Part shown: in pieces, positions 43,421 through 51,107 of the stretch | Layout: each line of letters starts with the position of its first letter | Numbering within the stretch: the stretch's first letter is position 1 | Assembly: GCF_032917945.1 (NCBI RefSeq) | Contig: NZ_CP136624.1 | Span: 8,184,001-8,248,000 of the forward strand | Length of the DNA: 64,000 bases | DNA from: Bradyrhizobium sp. sBnM-33 | GTDB taxonomy: Bacteria; Pseudomonadota; Alphaproteobacteria; Rhizobiales; Xanthobacteraceae | Direction of reading: 5' to 3' | Program-made: the position numbers and the translations under genes | Notes under the pieces: generated by a model | Told to the model about the DNA's origin: nothing | Seen by the model: the letters and a program-made list of their open reading frames with translations, nothing else | Database searches by the model: none

Positions 43421-44308
43421 ATGACCCAGTTTGATGGCGAACTGTCGCCTCCCTTCGAGATCGTGGAGCCGCAGCACTGGCGGGCGCCGATCATCTTCAA
43501 CTCGCCCCATTCCGGGTCGGTCTATCCGTCCGAATTCCTCAACGCCTCCCGGATCGACCTCGCCGCGCTGCGCCGGTCCGAGGATTCGTTCATGGACGAA
43601 TTGATCGGTGGCCTGAGCGACCAGGGTTTTCCGACGGTGCGGGTCAATTTCCCCCGCTCCTATGTCGACGTGAATCGCGAGCCCTATGAACTCGATCCAC
43701 GGATGTTCACCGGCCGCCTGCCGAGCTTTGCCAATACCCGCTCGATGCGGGTGGCCGGCGGCCTCGGCACCATCCCGCGCGTGGTCGGCGACGGGCAGGA
43801 AATCTATCGCGAGCGGCTTTCCGTCGATGATGCGCTGGGGCGGATCGAGGCGCTCTACAAGCCGTACCACCGCGCGCTGCGCCGGCTGATCAACAAGGCC
43901 CATCAGGCGTTCGGGACCGTGATCCTGGTCGATTGCCACTCGATGCCGTCGGTCGGCGTGTCCAGAGACGAGCCGCGGCGGCCGGATATCGTGATCGGCG
44001 ATCGCTACGGCACCAGTTGCGCGAGCCTTTTGCCCGATGTCGTCGAGCACATCATGAGCGGTCTCGGCTATTCGATCGGCCGCAACAAACCCTACGCCGG
44101 CGGCTTCATTACCGAGCACTACGGCAACCCTGCGAGCGGCCTGCACACTGTGCAGCTCGAACTCAACCGCGCGATCTACATGGATGAGCGGCGCAGGGAG
44201 CGCAGCCCGCGCTTTGCCCAGGTGGTCACTGATTTCGCGATGTTGGCGGACGCGCTGGCGCAGGTGCCGCTCGGCGATCTCGGCCCGTTCCAGGCAGCGG
44301 CGGAGTAG
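43421..44308 (+). CDS. N-formylglutamate amidohydrolase family protein
   Basis: A 295-residue FGase-family hydrolase. It begins APIIFNSPHSGSVYPSEFLN, a metal-binding SPHSG, and later VILVDCHSMPSVGVSRDEPR. N-formylglutamate amidohydrolase releases glutamate and formate at the end of one histidine degradation route. No hut genes are adjacent. The start is uncertain: ATG at 43421 is taken; ATG at 43391 in the same frame lies right behind a GAAGGGAA. A 7-base-arm hairpin CGGTCGC-ATCA-GCGACCG at 43362-43379 lies just upstream. Confidence 0.85.
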   Translation: MTQFDGELSPPFEIVEPQHWRAPIIFNSPHSGSVYPSEFLNASRIDLAALRRSEDSFMDELIGGLSDQGFPTVRVNFPRSYVDVNREPYELDPRMFTGRLPSFANTRSMRVAGGLGTIPRVVGDGQEIYRERLSVDDALGRIEALYKPYHRALRRLINKAHQAFGTVILVDCHSMPSVGVSRDEPRRPDIVIGDRYGTSCASLLPDVVEHIMSGLGYSIGRNKPYAGGFITEHYGNPASGLHTVQLELNRAIYMDERRRERSPRFAQVVTDFAMLADALAQVPLGDLGPFQAAAE

Positions 44309-44315
44309 AGCTGGC

Positions 44316-44413
44316 CGTCATTCCGGACGTCGCGCAGCGGTGATCCGGAATCTCGAGATTCTCAGATGCGCAATTGCGCACCATAGTTCGATGCTGCGCA
44401 TCACCCCGGAATG
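44316..44413. repeat. Dispersed palindromic repeat, family E
   Basis: Begins CGTCATTCCGGA and ends CACCCCGGAATG; inner palindromes GAATCTCGAGATTC and ATGCGCAATTGCGCA. It lies between the amidohydrolase 3-prime end and the small RNA terminator. Confidence 0.8.
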
Positions 44414-44427
44414 GCGGACAGCTTCAA

Positions 44428-44519
44428 AAGAAAAAAGGGCCGCTTGAATGAACAAGCGGCCCAAGTCTAGGGAGGAAACGCCCAAGGAGGGCAGCGATAG
44501 CGCGAGGCGCTACCGCACC
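44428..44519 (-). ncRNA. MmgR/suhB-type (alpha-r8) trans-acting small RNA
   Basis: Predicted transcript of about 90 nucleotides. From the 5-prime end: hairpin GTAGCGC-CTC-GCGCTAT, hairpin GCCC-TCCTT-GGGC with a TCCTT loop, single-stranded GTTTCCTCCCTAGACTT, and terminator hairpin GGGCCGCTTG-TTCATT-CAAGCGGCCC followed by TTTTTTCTTTT. Two exposed CCTCC/TCCTT anti-Shine-Dalgarno motifs are the known hallmark of this alphaproteobacterial family (Rfam suhB; MmgR in Sinorhizobium, involved in polyhydroxybutyrate control). The next gene to the right is an inositol-monophosphatase/SuhB-family gene, the synteny that gave the family its name. It is divergent from that gene, not antisense to it here. 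Confidence 0.88.
44429..44462 (-). terminator. Intrinsic terminator of the small RNA
   Basis: Perfect 10-base-pair stem GGGCCGCTTG/CAAGCGGCCC (44437-44462) and a minus-strand run TTTTTTCTTTT. Confidence 0.92.
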
Positions 44520-44524
44520 GCAGC

Positions 44525-44553
44525 AATATGCGGCCGCGCTGCACAAAAGGCAA
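44525..44553 (-). promoter_or_regulatory. Promoter of the small RNA
   Basis: Minus-strand -35 TTGCCT (44548-44553), 17-base spacer, -10 CATATT (44525-44530). It predicts a transcription start near 44518. The rest of 44554-44879 has no visible gene. Confidence 0.65.
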
Positions 44554-44879
44554 GTGTTTTCGGATCTCTTCCGGTGCAAACCAGGTCAGTCTGACGAATC
44601 GGCAACACCGGCGCATCTGGCCTTTTAGTTAAACAATATCAGGTACTTGCAACTCAGATGGCGTGAGTTCCGTGCTTACTGCAGTGCTGGTATGCCAAAA
44701 CTCGCGACTTCGTGATGGCCGCGCTAACCAAAAATCCACGCCTGAAACGAAGCCTTTTCGAAAGCCGATTCGAAAGTCCGTTCACAAGACGAATGGGAAT
44801 AACGTGCCGTTGGCGATGCGCGGCAGCCCGGATTGGGCTAGGCAAGAGACGGCATTTTCCAATGCGGTAAAGGACAGCC

Positions 44880-45659
44880 GTGACGGTTATCGATTTTACA
44901 GCGTTTATCGGGCGCCTTGCTACCGCTTCGGGCGAGACCATCTTGCCGTTCTTCCGGACCTCACTTTCGATCGACAACAAGAGCGCCAGCGATTTCGATC
45001 CGGTCACCGAGGCCGACCGCGCGGCTGAGGCGGTCATGCGCCGCCTGATCAAGGCCAATTTCCCCCAGCACGGCATCGTCGGCGAGGAATTCGGCAACGA
45101 GCGCGAGGATGCCGACTATGTCTGGGTGCTCGATCCGATCGACGGCACCAAATCCTTCATCGCGGGATTTCCGATCTGGGGCACCCTGATCGCGCTGTTG
45201 CACAAGGGCACGCCGGTGTTCGGGATGATGCACCAGCCCTATATCGGCGAGCGGTTTTCCGGCGATAGCGGCTCAGCGCATTATTCCGGGCCATCGGGCG
45301 AGCGCAGGCTGACGGTGCGCCGCTGCGGGTCGCTGAACGAGGCCACCTCCTTCACGACCAGTCCGCTGCTGATGAACGCCGCCGACCGCGATATCTTCGG
45401 CCGGGTCGAACATGCGGTGAAGCTGTCGCGCTATGGCGGCGACTGCTATTCCTACTGCATGCTGGCGGCCGGCCATCTCGACCTCGTCGTCGAGACCGAA
45501 CTCAAGCCCTATGACATCGCGGCATTAATCCCGATCGTCACCGGCGCCGGCGGCGTCGTCACCAATTGGGAGGGCGGACCCGCCCAGAGCGGCGGCCGCA
45601 TCGTCGCCGCCGGCGACGCCCGGGTGCACGAGGCCACGCTGAAGTTGCTGAACGGCTAG
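44880..45659 (+). CDS. hisN: Inositol monophosphatase family phosphatase (HisN/SuhB type)
   Basis: A 259-residue Mg-dependent phosphatase. Metal-site motifs are VGEEFG, WVLDPIDGTKSFIAG and RYGGDCYSYCMLAAGHLDLV followed by ELKPYDIAALIPI. The closest type is the HisN-class histidinol-phosphatase of actinobacteria and alphaproteobacteria, which dephosphorylates L-histidinol phosphate; SuhB-like inositol monophosphatase activity is the alternative. Start is GTG at 44880 behind AAAGGA. Followed by an isochorismatase-fold gene after 22 bases, probably co-transcribed. The divergent small RNA lies 360 bases upstream. Confidence 0.88.
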   Translation: MTVIDFTAFIGRLATASGETILPFFRTSLSIDNKSASDFDPVTEADRAAEAVMRRLIKANFPQHGIVGEEFGNEREDADYVWVLDPIDGTKSFIAGFPIWGTLIALLHKGTPVFGMMHQPYIGERFSGDSGSAHYSGPSGERRLTVRRCGSLNEATSFTTSPLLMNAADRDIFGRVEHAVKLSRYGGDCYSYCMLAAGHLDLVVETELKPYDIAALIPIVTGAGGVVTNWEGGPAQSGGRIVAAGDARVHEATLKLLNG

Positions 45660-45681
45660 GAGCACAGGACCCCGGACCCCG

Positions 45682-46209
45682 ATGGACGCATTGATCGTTG
45701 TCGATATGCAGGTCGGGCTTCTCAATGGGAAACCGAAGCACGATCTGAGCGGCATCATCGAGCGCATCAACCGGCTCGCCGCCAGCATCCGCGAACGTTC
45801 AGGCCTGGTGATTTTCGTGCAGCATTGCAGTGGCGCGGAAGACGATTTCGTGCCTGATACGTCGGGCTGGGCGCTTCTGCCGGAGCTGAATCGCGCGGCT
45901 GCCGACATCGTCATTCGCAAGACCCTGAACGATCCCTTCGTCGGGACCGATCTCGCGGCGCGCCTGAAGGAAATCGCGCCCGACCGGATCCTCATCACGG
46001 GGTGGGCAACCGATCTTTGCGTCGATGCAACGGTCCGATCGGCCGTTTCGAACCACTACGACGTTGTGGTGGTGACCGACGGCCATACTGTGAACGACCG
46101 GCCCCATCTCGACGCGGCGAGCGTCATTCGTCACCACAACTGGGTCTGGAGCCACTTGATCACGCAGCGATCGGTCAGGCTCGCACGTACGGACGAACTC
46201 CTGCTCTGA
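45682..46209 (+). CDS. Isochorismatase-like cysteine hydrolase
   Basis: A 175-residue cysteine hydrolase. The catalytic triad is Asp9 (ALIVVDMQVGLLNG), a Lys in VIRKTLNDPFVGTDL, and Cys in LITGWATDLCVDATVRSA. The family includes nicotinamidase, N-carbamoylsarcosine amidase and true isochorismatase; which is unclear. ATG 45682, directly after the HisN-like gene, suggests one operon. No siderophore genes are near, so a true isochorismatase role is unlikely. Confidence 0.87.
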   Translation: MDALIVVDMQVGLLNGKPKHDLSGIIERINRLAASIRERSGLVIFVQHCSGAEDDFVPDTSGWALLPELNRAAADIVIRKTLNDPFVGTDLAARLKEIAPDRILITGWATDLCVDATVRSAVSNHYDVVVVTDGHTVNDRPHLDAASVIRHHNWVWSHLITQRSVRLARTDELLL

Positions 46210-46312
46210 CGAGACTCGGCTTCCGCCGCAACTGACGGCACCTTGCATAGAACAGTTTATCGCGTACGATGCCCGCCAACGCGCACAACAGATGCGCCAT
46301 CGGGGAGCATTC

Positions 46313-47281
46313 ATGAGACTGCCGAGCAAGCTGCTTGCTGGATTGGTGCTGCTATTGTTGCCAGCGCCAGCCTCGGCGCAGGACTTTCCCGCAAAGCCGA
46401 TCAAGCTGATCGTTCCATTCCCAGCCGGCGGCCCCAACGACATTATCGCGCGCGTGATCGGCCAGCGCATGTCCGAGATTACAAAGCAGCCGGTGCTGAT
46501 CGACAACCGCGGCGGCCAGGGCGGCGTGCTCGGCACCGACGCGGTCGCAAAGGCCGCGCCCGACGGTTACACCATCGCGATTTCGAGCGCGGGCGCGCTT
46601 GCCATCAGCCCGAGTCTGGAAAAGGTCGCCTACGATACGCTGAAGGATTTCGCGCCGGTAACGCTGGTTGCCACCGTGCCCGAGATGCTGGTGGTTGCGA
46701 CCAACGTCCCCGCCAAGGACATGAAAGAACTGATCGCGCTCGCCAAGGCGCAGCCGGGGAAATTGAATTTCGCCTCTTCCGGTCCCGGCAGCCTACTGCA
46801 TCTGGCGGGCGAATTGTTCAAGCTGACGGCCAACATCGACATCGTCCACGTGCCGTACCGCGGCGCGGCGCCAGCGGTGAACGACCTGCTCGGCCAGCAG
46901 GTGCAGATGACGTTCCTCGACCTGCCGGTGCTGTTGCCGCAGATCAAGGCAGGCAGCTTGCGGCCGATCGCGGTTGGCGCGCCCCAGCGGGCGCCGACTG
47001 CGATGGAGGTGCCGACCACTGCGGAAGCCGGGATGCCCGGCCTGATCATCGAGAACTGGTACGGCATGGTGGCGCCCGCGGCCACCCCGCCGGCAGTCGT
47101 CGCGGCCTTGCACAAGATCACGACCGAAGCGATGGCCGATCCGACCGTAAAGGAAAAGCTCGCGGCCCAGGGCGCGACGCTGGTCGGCAACACGCCGGAG
47201 CATTTCCGCGGCTTCATCGACAGCGAATCCAAGAAGTGGGCGAAGGTGATCAAGGACGCGGGAGTCGTGACGACGAAGTGA
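46313..47281 (+). CDS. Orphan Bug/TctC-family binding protein, first of tandem pair
   Basis: A 322-residue periplasmic binding protein with signal peptide MRLPSKLLAGLVLLLLPAPA (cut before QDFPAKPI) and Bug core PIKLIVPFPAGGPNDIIARV, LIDNRGGQGGVLGTDAVAKA. ATG at 46313 follows GGGGAG; an in-frame ATG at 46292 is less likely. No TctA or TctB gene is adjacent, so it may use a distant membrane unit or act as a sensor. Closely similar to the next gene. Confidence 0.9.
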   Translation: MRLPSKLLAGLVLLLLPAPASAQDFPAKPIKLIVPFPAGGPNDIIARVIGQRMSEITKQPVLIDNRGGQGGVLGTDAVAKAAPDGYTIAISSAGALAISPSLEKVAYDTLKDFAPVTLVATVPEMLVVATNVPAKDMKELIALAKAQPGKLNFASSGPGSLLHLAGELFKLTANIDIVHVPYRGAAPAVNDLLGQQVQMTFLDLPVLLPQIKAGSLRPIAVGAPQRAPTAMEVPTTAEAGMPGLIIENWYGMVAPAATPPAVVAALHKITTEAMADPTVKEKLAAQGATLVGNTPEHFRGFIDSESKKWAKVIKDAGVVTTK

Positions 47282-47400
47282 GCATCACGGCGCGGACAGC
47301 CGCATCCCTGCTTGTGGCTGTGTAAAGACTGAATAACCGGGACATCTGGCGAGATCGCGCTTCGTGCAGGCCCGGCCATGACAAGTGACCGGAGGCTTTC

Positions 47401-48366
47401 TTGAAGGCTCTTCGCGTGCTTCTCACCGGATTGTCCGTGCTGCTTCCAGCCGTCGCGGCAGCGCAGGATTTTCCGAGCAAACCGATCAAGCTGATCGTGC
47501 CGTTCCCGGCCGGCGGCCCCAACGACATCATTGCGCGGCTGGTCGGCCAGCGCATGTCAGAAATCACAAAGCAGCCGGTCGTGATCGACAATCGCGGCGG
47601 CCAGGCCGGCGTGCTCGGCACCGATGCGATCGCAAAAGCAGCCCCCGACGGCTACACCATCGGAATCGTGAGCGCGAGCGCGCTGGTCATCAACCCGGCG
47701 ATGGAAAAGGTGCCCTACGACGTGGCAAAGGACTTCACGCCGGTCACGCTGGTGACGACAGTGCCGGAGATGCTGGTCGTCGCCAGCAACGTGCCCGCCA
47801 GCGATATGAAGGAGCTGATCGCGCTCGCCAAGGCACAGCCCGGGAAACTCAATTTTGCTTCCGCCGGTGTCGGCGGCATGCCACACCTTGCCGGTGAACT
47901 GCTCAAGCAGACGGCCGGAATCGACATCGTGCACGTGCCCTACCGGGGCGCTGCGCCCGCCATCAACGATCTGCTCGGCCAGCAGGTGCAGATGACGTTC
48001 CTCGATCTGCCGGTATTATTGCCGCACATCAAGTCAGGCAGCCTGCGCCCGATTGCGCTTGGCGCTCCGAACCGTGCGCCCACCTCACCTGAGGTGCCGA
48101 CCACTGCGGAGGTCGGCATGCCGGATCTCCTGATCGAAAACTGGTACGGCATGATCGCGCCGGCCGGAGTGCCCGGGGCGATTGTCGCCACCGTGAACCG
48201 CGTCGCCAACGAGGCGATGAATGATCCGCAGGTGAAGCAGAAGCTTGCAGATCAAGGCCTGACGGTCGCCGGCAACACGCCGGGGCATTTTCGCGACTAC
48301 ATCGGAACCGAGGCCCAAAAGTGGGCGCGCGTCATCAAGGCTGCCGGCCTCGCCATCGGCAAGTAA
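47401..48366 (+). CDS. Orphan Bug/TctC-family binding protein, second of tandem pair
   Basis: A 321-residue paralogue of the preceding gene, with long identical stretches (KLIVPFPAGGPNDIIAR, GQRMSEITKQPV, VPYRGAAPA, QQVQMTFLDLPVLLP). Start is TTG at 47401, chosen because GGAGG lies 5 bases before it and the signal peptide LKALRVLLTGLSVLLPAVAA begins there. The pair clearly arose by gene duplication. A LysR gene ends 45 bases downstream on the opposite strand. Confidence 0.9.
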   Translation: MKALRVLLTGLSVLLPAVAAAQDFPSKPIKLIVPFPAGGPNDIIARLVGQRMSEITKQPVVIDNRGGQAGVLGTDAIAKAAPDGYTIGIVSASALVINPAMEKVPYDVAKDFTPVTLVTTVPEMLVVASNVPASDMKELIALAKAQPGKLNFASAGVGGMPHLAGELLKQTAGIDIVHVPYRGAAPAINDLLGQQVQMTFLDLPVLLPHIKSGSLRPIALGAPNRAPTSPEVPTTAEVGMPDLLIENWYGMIAPAGVPGAIVATVNRVANEAMNDPQVKQKLADQGLTVAGNTPGHFRDYIGTEAQKWARVIKAAGLAIGK

Positions 48367-48411
48367 CGCCGGGCCTTCCCAGACCTTCAGCATTCGCGCT
48401 CCCTCACATGT

Positions 48412-49305
48412 TCAACGTGGCGCAGATTTGCGGAGGTGCTCGGCCAATTGCTGCGCGGGCTTGGGCAGCGCCCGAAAGCTCCGGGCGCAGATCACGAGCC
48501 GCCGATTGGCCCAGGAGTCCCTGATCCTGATGACATTGATCTTCATCGATCGCGCGCATCGCTTTGCCGCGACTTCAGGCATCACGCCAATCCCGATGCC
48601 GGCGGCGACCATCTGGCCAATCGCATCGAAACTGTTCAGCCGCGCACGAAAGCGCAGCCGCGCCCCGAGACGCGCGGCGTGTCCGCTGATATGGGCGTGC
48701 AGCGCGATCGAGCTGATCAGGCCGACGAAATCGCGCTTCACAACTTCGGCGAAATCAACCTGCCGCCGATTAGCCAATTCGTCGTTCCGTGCGGCAACCA
48801 GCACCAATCGATCTTCGCTGAACGGCATCCGCTCGATGTTGTCTGCAAGCGCGTGTTCAGCCGCAAGCCCGAGATCGGCGGCACCGATGACGATAGCGCG
48901 GGCAATGTCGCTGCTTTCGCGTTCCTCGACATCGATCGAAATGTGAGGATGTGCAGCCAGAAAGGCCGCCAACGTCTTCGGCAGATATTCCGAAAGCCCC
49001 GACGTATTGGCGAGGAAGCGGACGGTGGCCTTCATGCCGCGGGCAAAGTCGGCGAGATCGCCGCGCATGGTGTCGATGTTGTGAAGCACTATTCTGGCAT
49101 GGTCGAGCAGGCTTTCGCCGGCCGGCGTCAATTCGACGCCGCGGCGGCCGCGCGCGAGCAGCGAAACGCCAAGCGCCTCTTCCAGGCCCTTGATCCGCTC
49201 GCTCGCCGACGCCAGCGCGAGATGGACCCGTTGCGCGCCATTGGTGATGCTACGCGTCTCGGCCACGGCGACAAAGAGCTGAAGATCGACCAGATCAAAA
49301 CGCAT
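48412..49305 (-). CDS. LysR-family transcriptional regulator
   Basis: A 297-residue LTTR: winged HTH in DLVDLQLFVAVAETRSITNG, AQRVHLALASASERIKGLEE, followed by a ligand-binding domain ending FRALPKPAQQLAEHLRKSAP. Convergent to the orphan Bug gene, so it could control either that pair or the TauE-like gene it diverges from. The 207-base gap to TauE contains a dispersed repeat. Confidence 0.9.
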   Translation of the reverse strand: MRFDLVDLQLFVAVAETRSITNGAQRVHLALASASERIKGLEEALGVSLLARGRRGVELTPAGESLLDHARIVLHNIDTMRGDLADFARGMKATVRFLANTSGLSEYLPKTLAAFLAAHPHISIDVEERESSDIARAIVIGAADLGLAAEHALADNIERMPFSEDRLVLVAARNDELANRRQVDFAEVVKRDFVGLISSIALHAHISGHAARLGARLRFRARLNSFDAIGQMVAAGIGIGVMPEVAAKRCARSMKINVIRIRDSWANRRLVICARSFRALPKPAQQLAEHLRKSAPR

Positions 49306-49339
49306 CGGGGTTCCTGGCAGGGGCGACCTGCAGCCAAGC

Positions 49340-49423
49340 CGTCATTGCGAGCGGAGCGAAGCAATCCATCGCGCGGCATACGGATAGATGGATTGCTTCG
49401 TCGCTTCGCTCCTCGTAATGACG
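49340..49423. repeat. Dispersed palindromic repeat, family A, copy 4
   Basis: Same orientation as copy 2: CGTCATTGCGAGCGGAGCG first, CTTCGCTCCTCGTAATGACG last (one base change, GTAATG for GCAATG). Confidence 0.9.
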
Positions 49424-49512
49424 GAGGGAGCTGCTAGCCTTCGGCCAATCCGAAGGCTGTCTCCGTAATCTCCAGATTGTGCCCGATGCGCCAATGGGTC
49501 AAGGTCCGACCC

Positions 49513-50265
49513 ATGGTCGATTCCCTGCTCGTTCTCATCGCCGCGGCCTTCCTGCTGGCCGGCTTCATCAAGGGCGTGATCGGGCTCGGCCTGCCGACGG
49601 TATCGATGGGCCTGCTTGCGGTGACAATGCCGCCGGCGCAGGCGATTGCGATCGTGATCGTGCCGGCGATCGTCACCAATATCTGGCAAACCTTCGGCGG
49701 CCCGTATTTGCGCGACATCATGCGGCGGCTGTGGCCGCTGATGGCCGGTACCGTCGCCGGTATCTGGCTGAACGCGGGGCTATTGACCGGCCCTTATGCG
49801 CCCTATGGCACCGTCGTTCTCGGCACATTGCTGGTGATCTACGCGATCCTCGGCCTCAGCAAGCTCCACTTCAAGGTTGCGCGCCGCGACGAGAAATGGA
49901 TCGGCGGCATCGTAGGCCTGATCACCGGCGTGGTGTCGGCCGCGACCGGCGTTCAAGTGATTCCGTCGATGCCTTATCTGCAGGCGATCGGCATGGAGAA
50001 GGACGAGCTGGTGCAGGCGCTCGGCGTGTTCTTTACCGTCGCCACGGTGGCGCTCGCCTTCAATCTCACCACCGCGGGCCTGCTAACGGCGGCAACCGCG
50101 CTGCCCGGCGCAGTCGCGATGGTGGCGTCCTTTGCCGGCATGTTCATCGGACAAGCGGTGCGGAATCGCATGCAGCCGGACGTGTTCCGCCGCTGGTTCC
50201 TGATCGCCATGATCTTGCTCGGCCTCTACCTTGCCGGCAGCGCCTTCGTGACAATCCACGGCTGA
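49513..50265 (+). CDS. TauE/SafE family sulfite or organic-anion exporter
   Basis: A 250-residue polytopic membrane protein. Two repeats with GFIKGVIGLGLPTVSMGLLA and GIVGLITGVVSAATGVQVIP match the conserved G-x3-G-x-G-G-G-like motifs of TauE/SafE. About eight membrane segments. Exports sulfite or related anions in known members. ATG 49513 behind AAGG. Its stop lies 4 bases before the convergent LysE-type gene end. Confidence 0.88.
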   Translation: MVDSLLVLIAAAFLLAGFIKGVIGLGLPTVSMGLLAVTMPPAQAIAIVIVPAIVTNIWQTFGGPYLRDIMRRLWPLMAGTVAGIWLNAGLLTGPYAPYGTVVLGTLLVIYAILGLSKLHFKVARRDEKWIGGIVGLITGVVSAATGVQVIPSMPYLQAIGMEKDELVQALGVFFTVATVALAFNLTTAGLLTAATALPGAVAMVASFAGMFIGQAVRNRMQPDVFRRWFLIAMILLGLYLAGSAFVTIHG

Positions 50266-50269
50266 AGCA

Positions 50270-50914
50270 TCAGCGCGCCTCCAGCATCGCCACGCGGATG
50301 CCGAGATAGACGAACAGCCCGCCGAGCGCCCGGTTGATCCAGGCTACCGCGCCGGCCGATTGCCGGATCCGGCCCGCGGCCCGGGCTGCGAAGGCGGCGA
50401 TGCAAAAGCACCACAACGTGCCGCTGGTGATGAAGATCAGGCCGAGCACCAGGAAGGCCAGCGTCTTGTGGGCAGACTCCGCCGCCACGAATTGCGGCAG
50501 GAACGCCAGAAAAAACAGCGCCACCTTCGGATTGAGCACATTGGTCAGGGCGCCCTGCCAGAACACGCGGGCAAGCGAGGTCTCGTTGCCTGCCACGGCC
50601 GTCTCCGCCAGCGGGCGCGAACGCGACAGCAGCATCTGGACACCCGTAAACAGCAGATAGGCGGCCCCGACCCATTTCAGGACCGCAAAGGCCGCGGATG
50701 ACGCCATCAACAGCGCCGAGAGGCCGATGGCGGCACCGAGCACGTGAACGAGGCAGCCGGCGCTGATCCCGGTCGCCGCCGCCGCGCCGCCGCGCCATCC
50801 GAACTGGATGCTGCGGCCGATAATATAGGCCGTGTCCGGCCCCGGGGTGATATTGAGCAGCAGTCCTGAGAGGATGAAGAGCCAGAGTTGGTGAATGCCG
50901 AGCGTCTCTATCAT
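50270..50914 (-). CDS. LysE/RhtB family amino-acid exporter
   Basis: A 214-residue translocator starting MIETLGIHQLWLFILSGLLL with the hallmark NITPGPDTAYIIGRSIQFG, GISAGCLVHVLGAAIGLSAL and NPKVALFFLAFLPQFV. Six membrane segments. It exports amino acids or homoserine lactone-like compounds. ATG at 50914 is preferred; the open frame continues upstream without family similarity. Confidence 0.92.
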   Translation of the reverse strand: MIETLGIHQLWLFILSGLLLNITPGPDTAYIIGRSIQFGWRGGAAAATGISAGCLVHVLGAAIGLSALLMASSAAFAVLKWVGAAYLLFTGVQMLLSRSRPLAETAVAGNETSLARVFWQGALTNVLNPKVALFFLAFLPQFVAAESAHKTLAFLVLGLIFITSGTLWCFCIAAFAARAAGRIRQSAGAVAWINRALGGLFVYLGIRVAMLEAR

Positions 50915-51107
50915 CGTTTGACGGTTCCTCTTGGGCGCCCCCTCGGCCCAATTGCGCGCATGCCAATCCTTGAGGGATTGCAGTACTATCATGAGCAAAT
51001 CAGGCTTCCACCAGATTGCGCAAATTTTTATAAACATTGGAATTGGTTGGCCGACCGCGTAGTGGTTATCCTGCCCATTCCGGTGCCGTTGGGGATATAG
51101 TGGGGAT

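Noticed and set aside
44654..45097. Minus-strand frame overlapping the phosphatase gene start
   Set aside because: Opposite-strand shadow with no family features; the plus-strand HisN/SuhB protein is unambiguous.
45682..46209. True isochorismatase for siderophore synthesis
   Set aside because: No entC, entA or NRPS genes nearby; only the general cysteine-hydrolase triad is supported.
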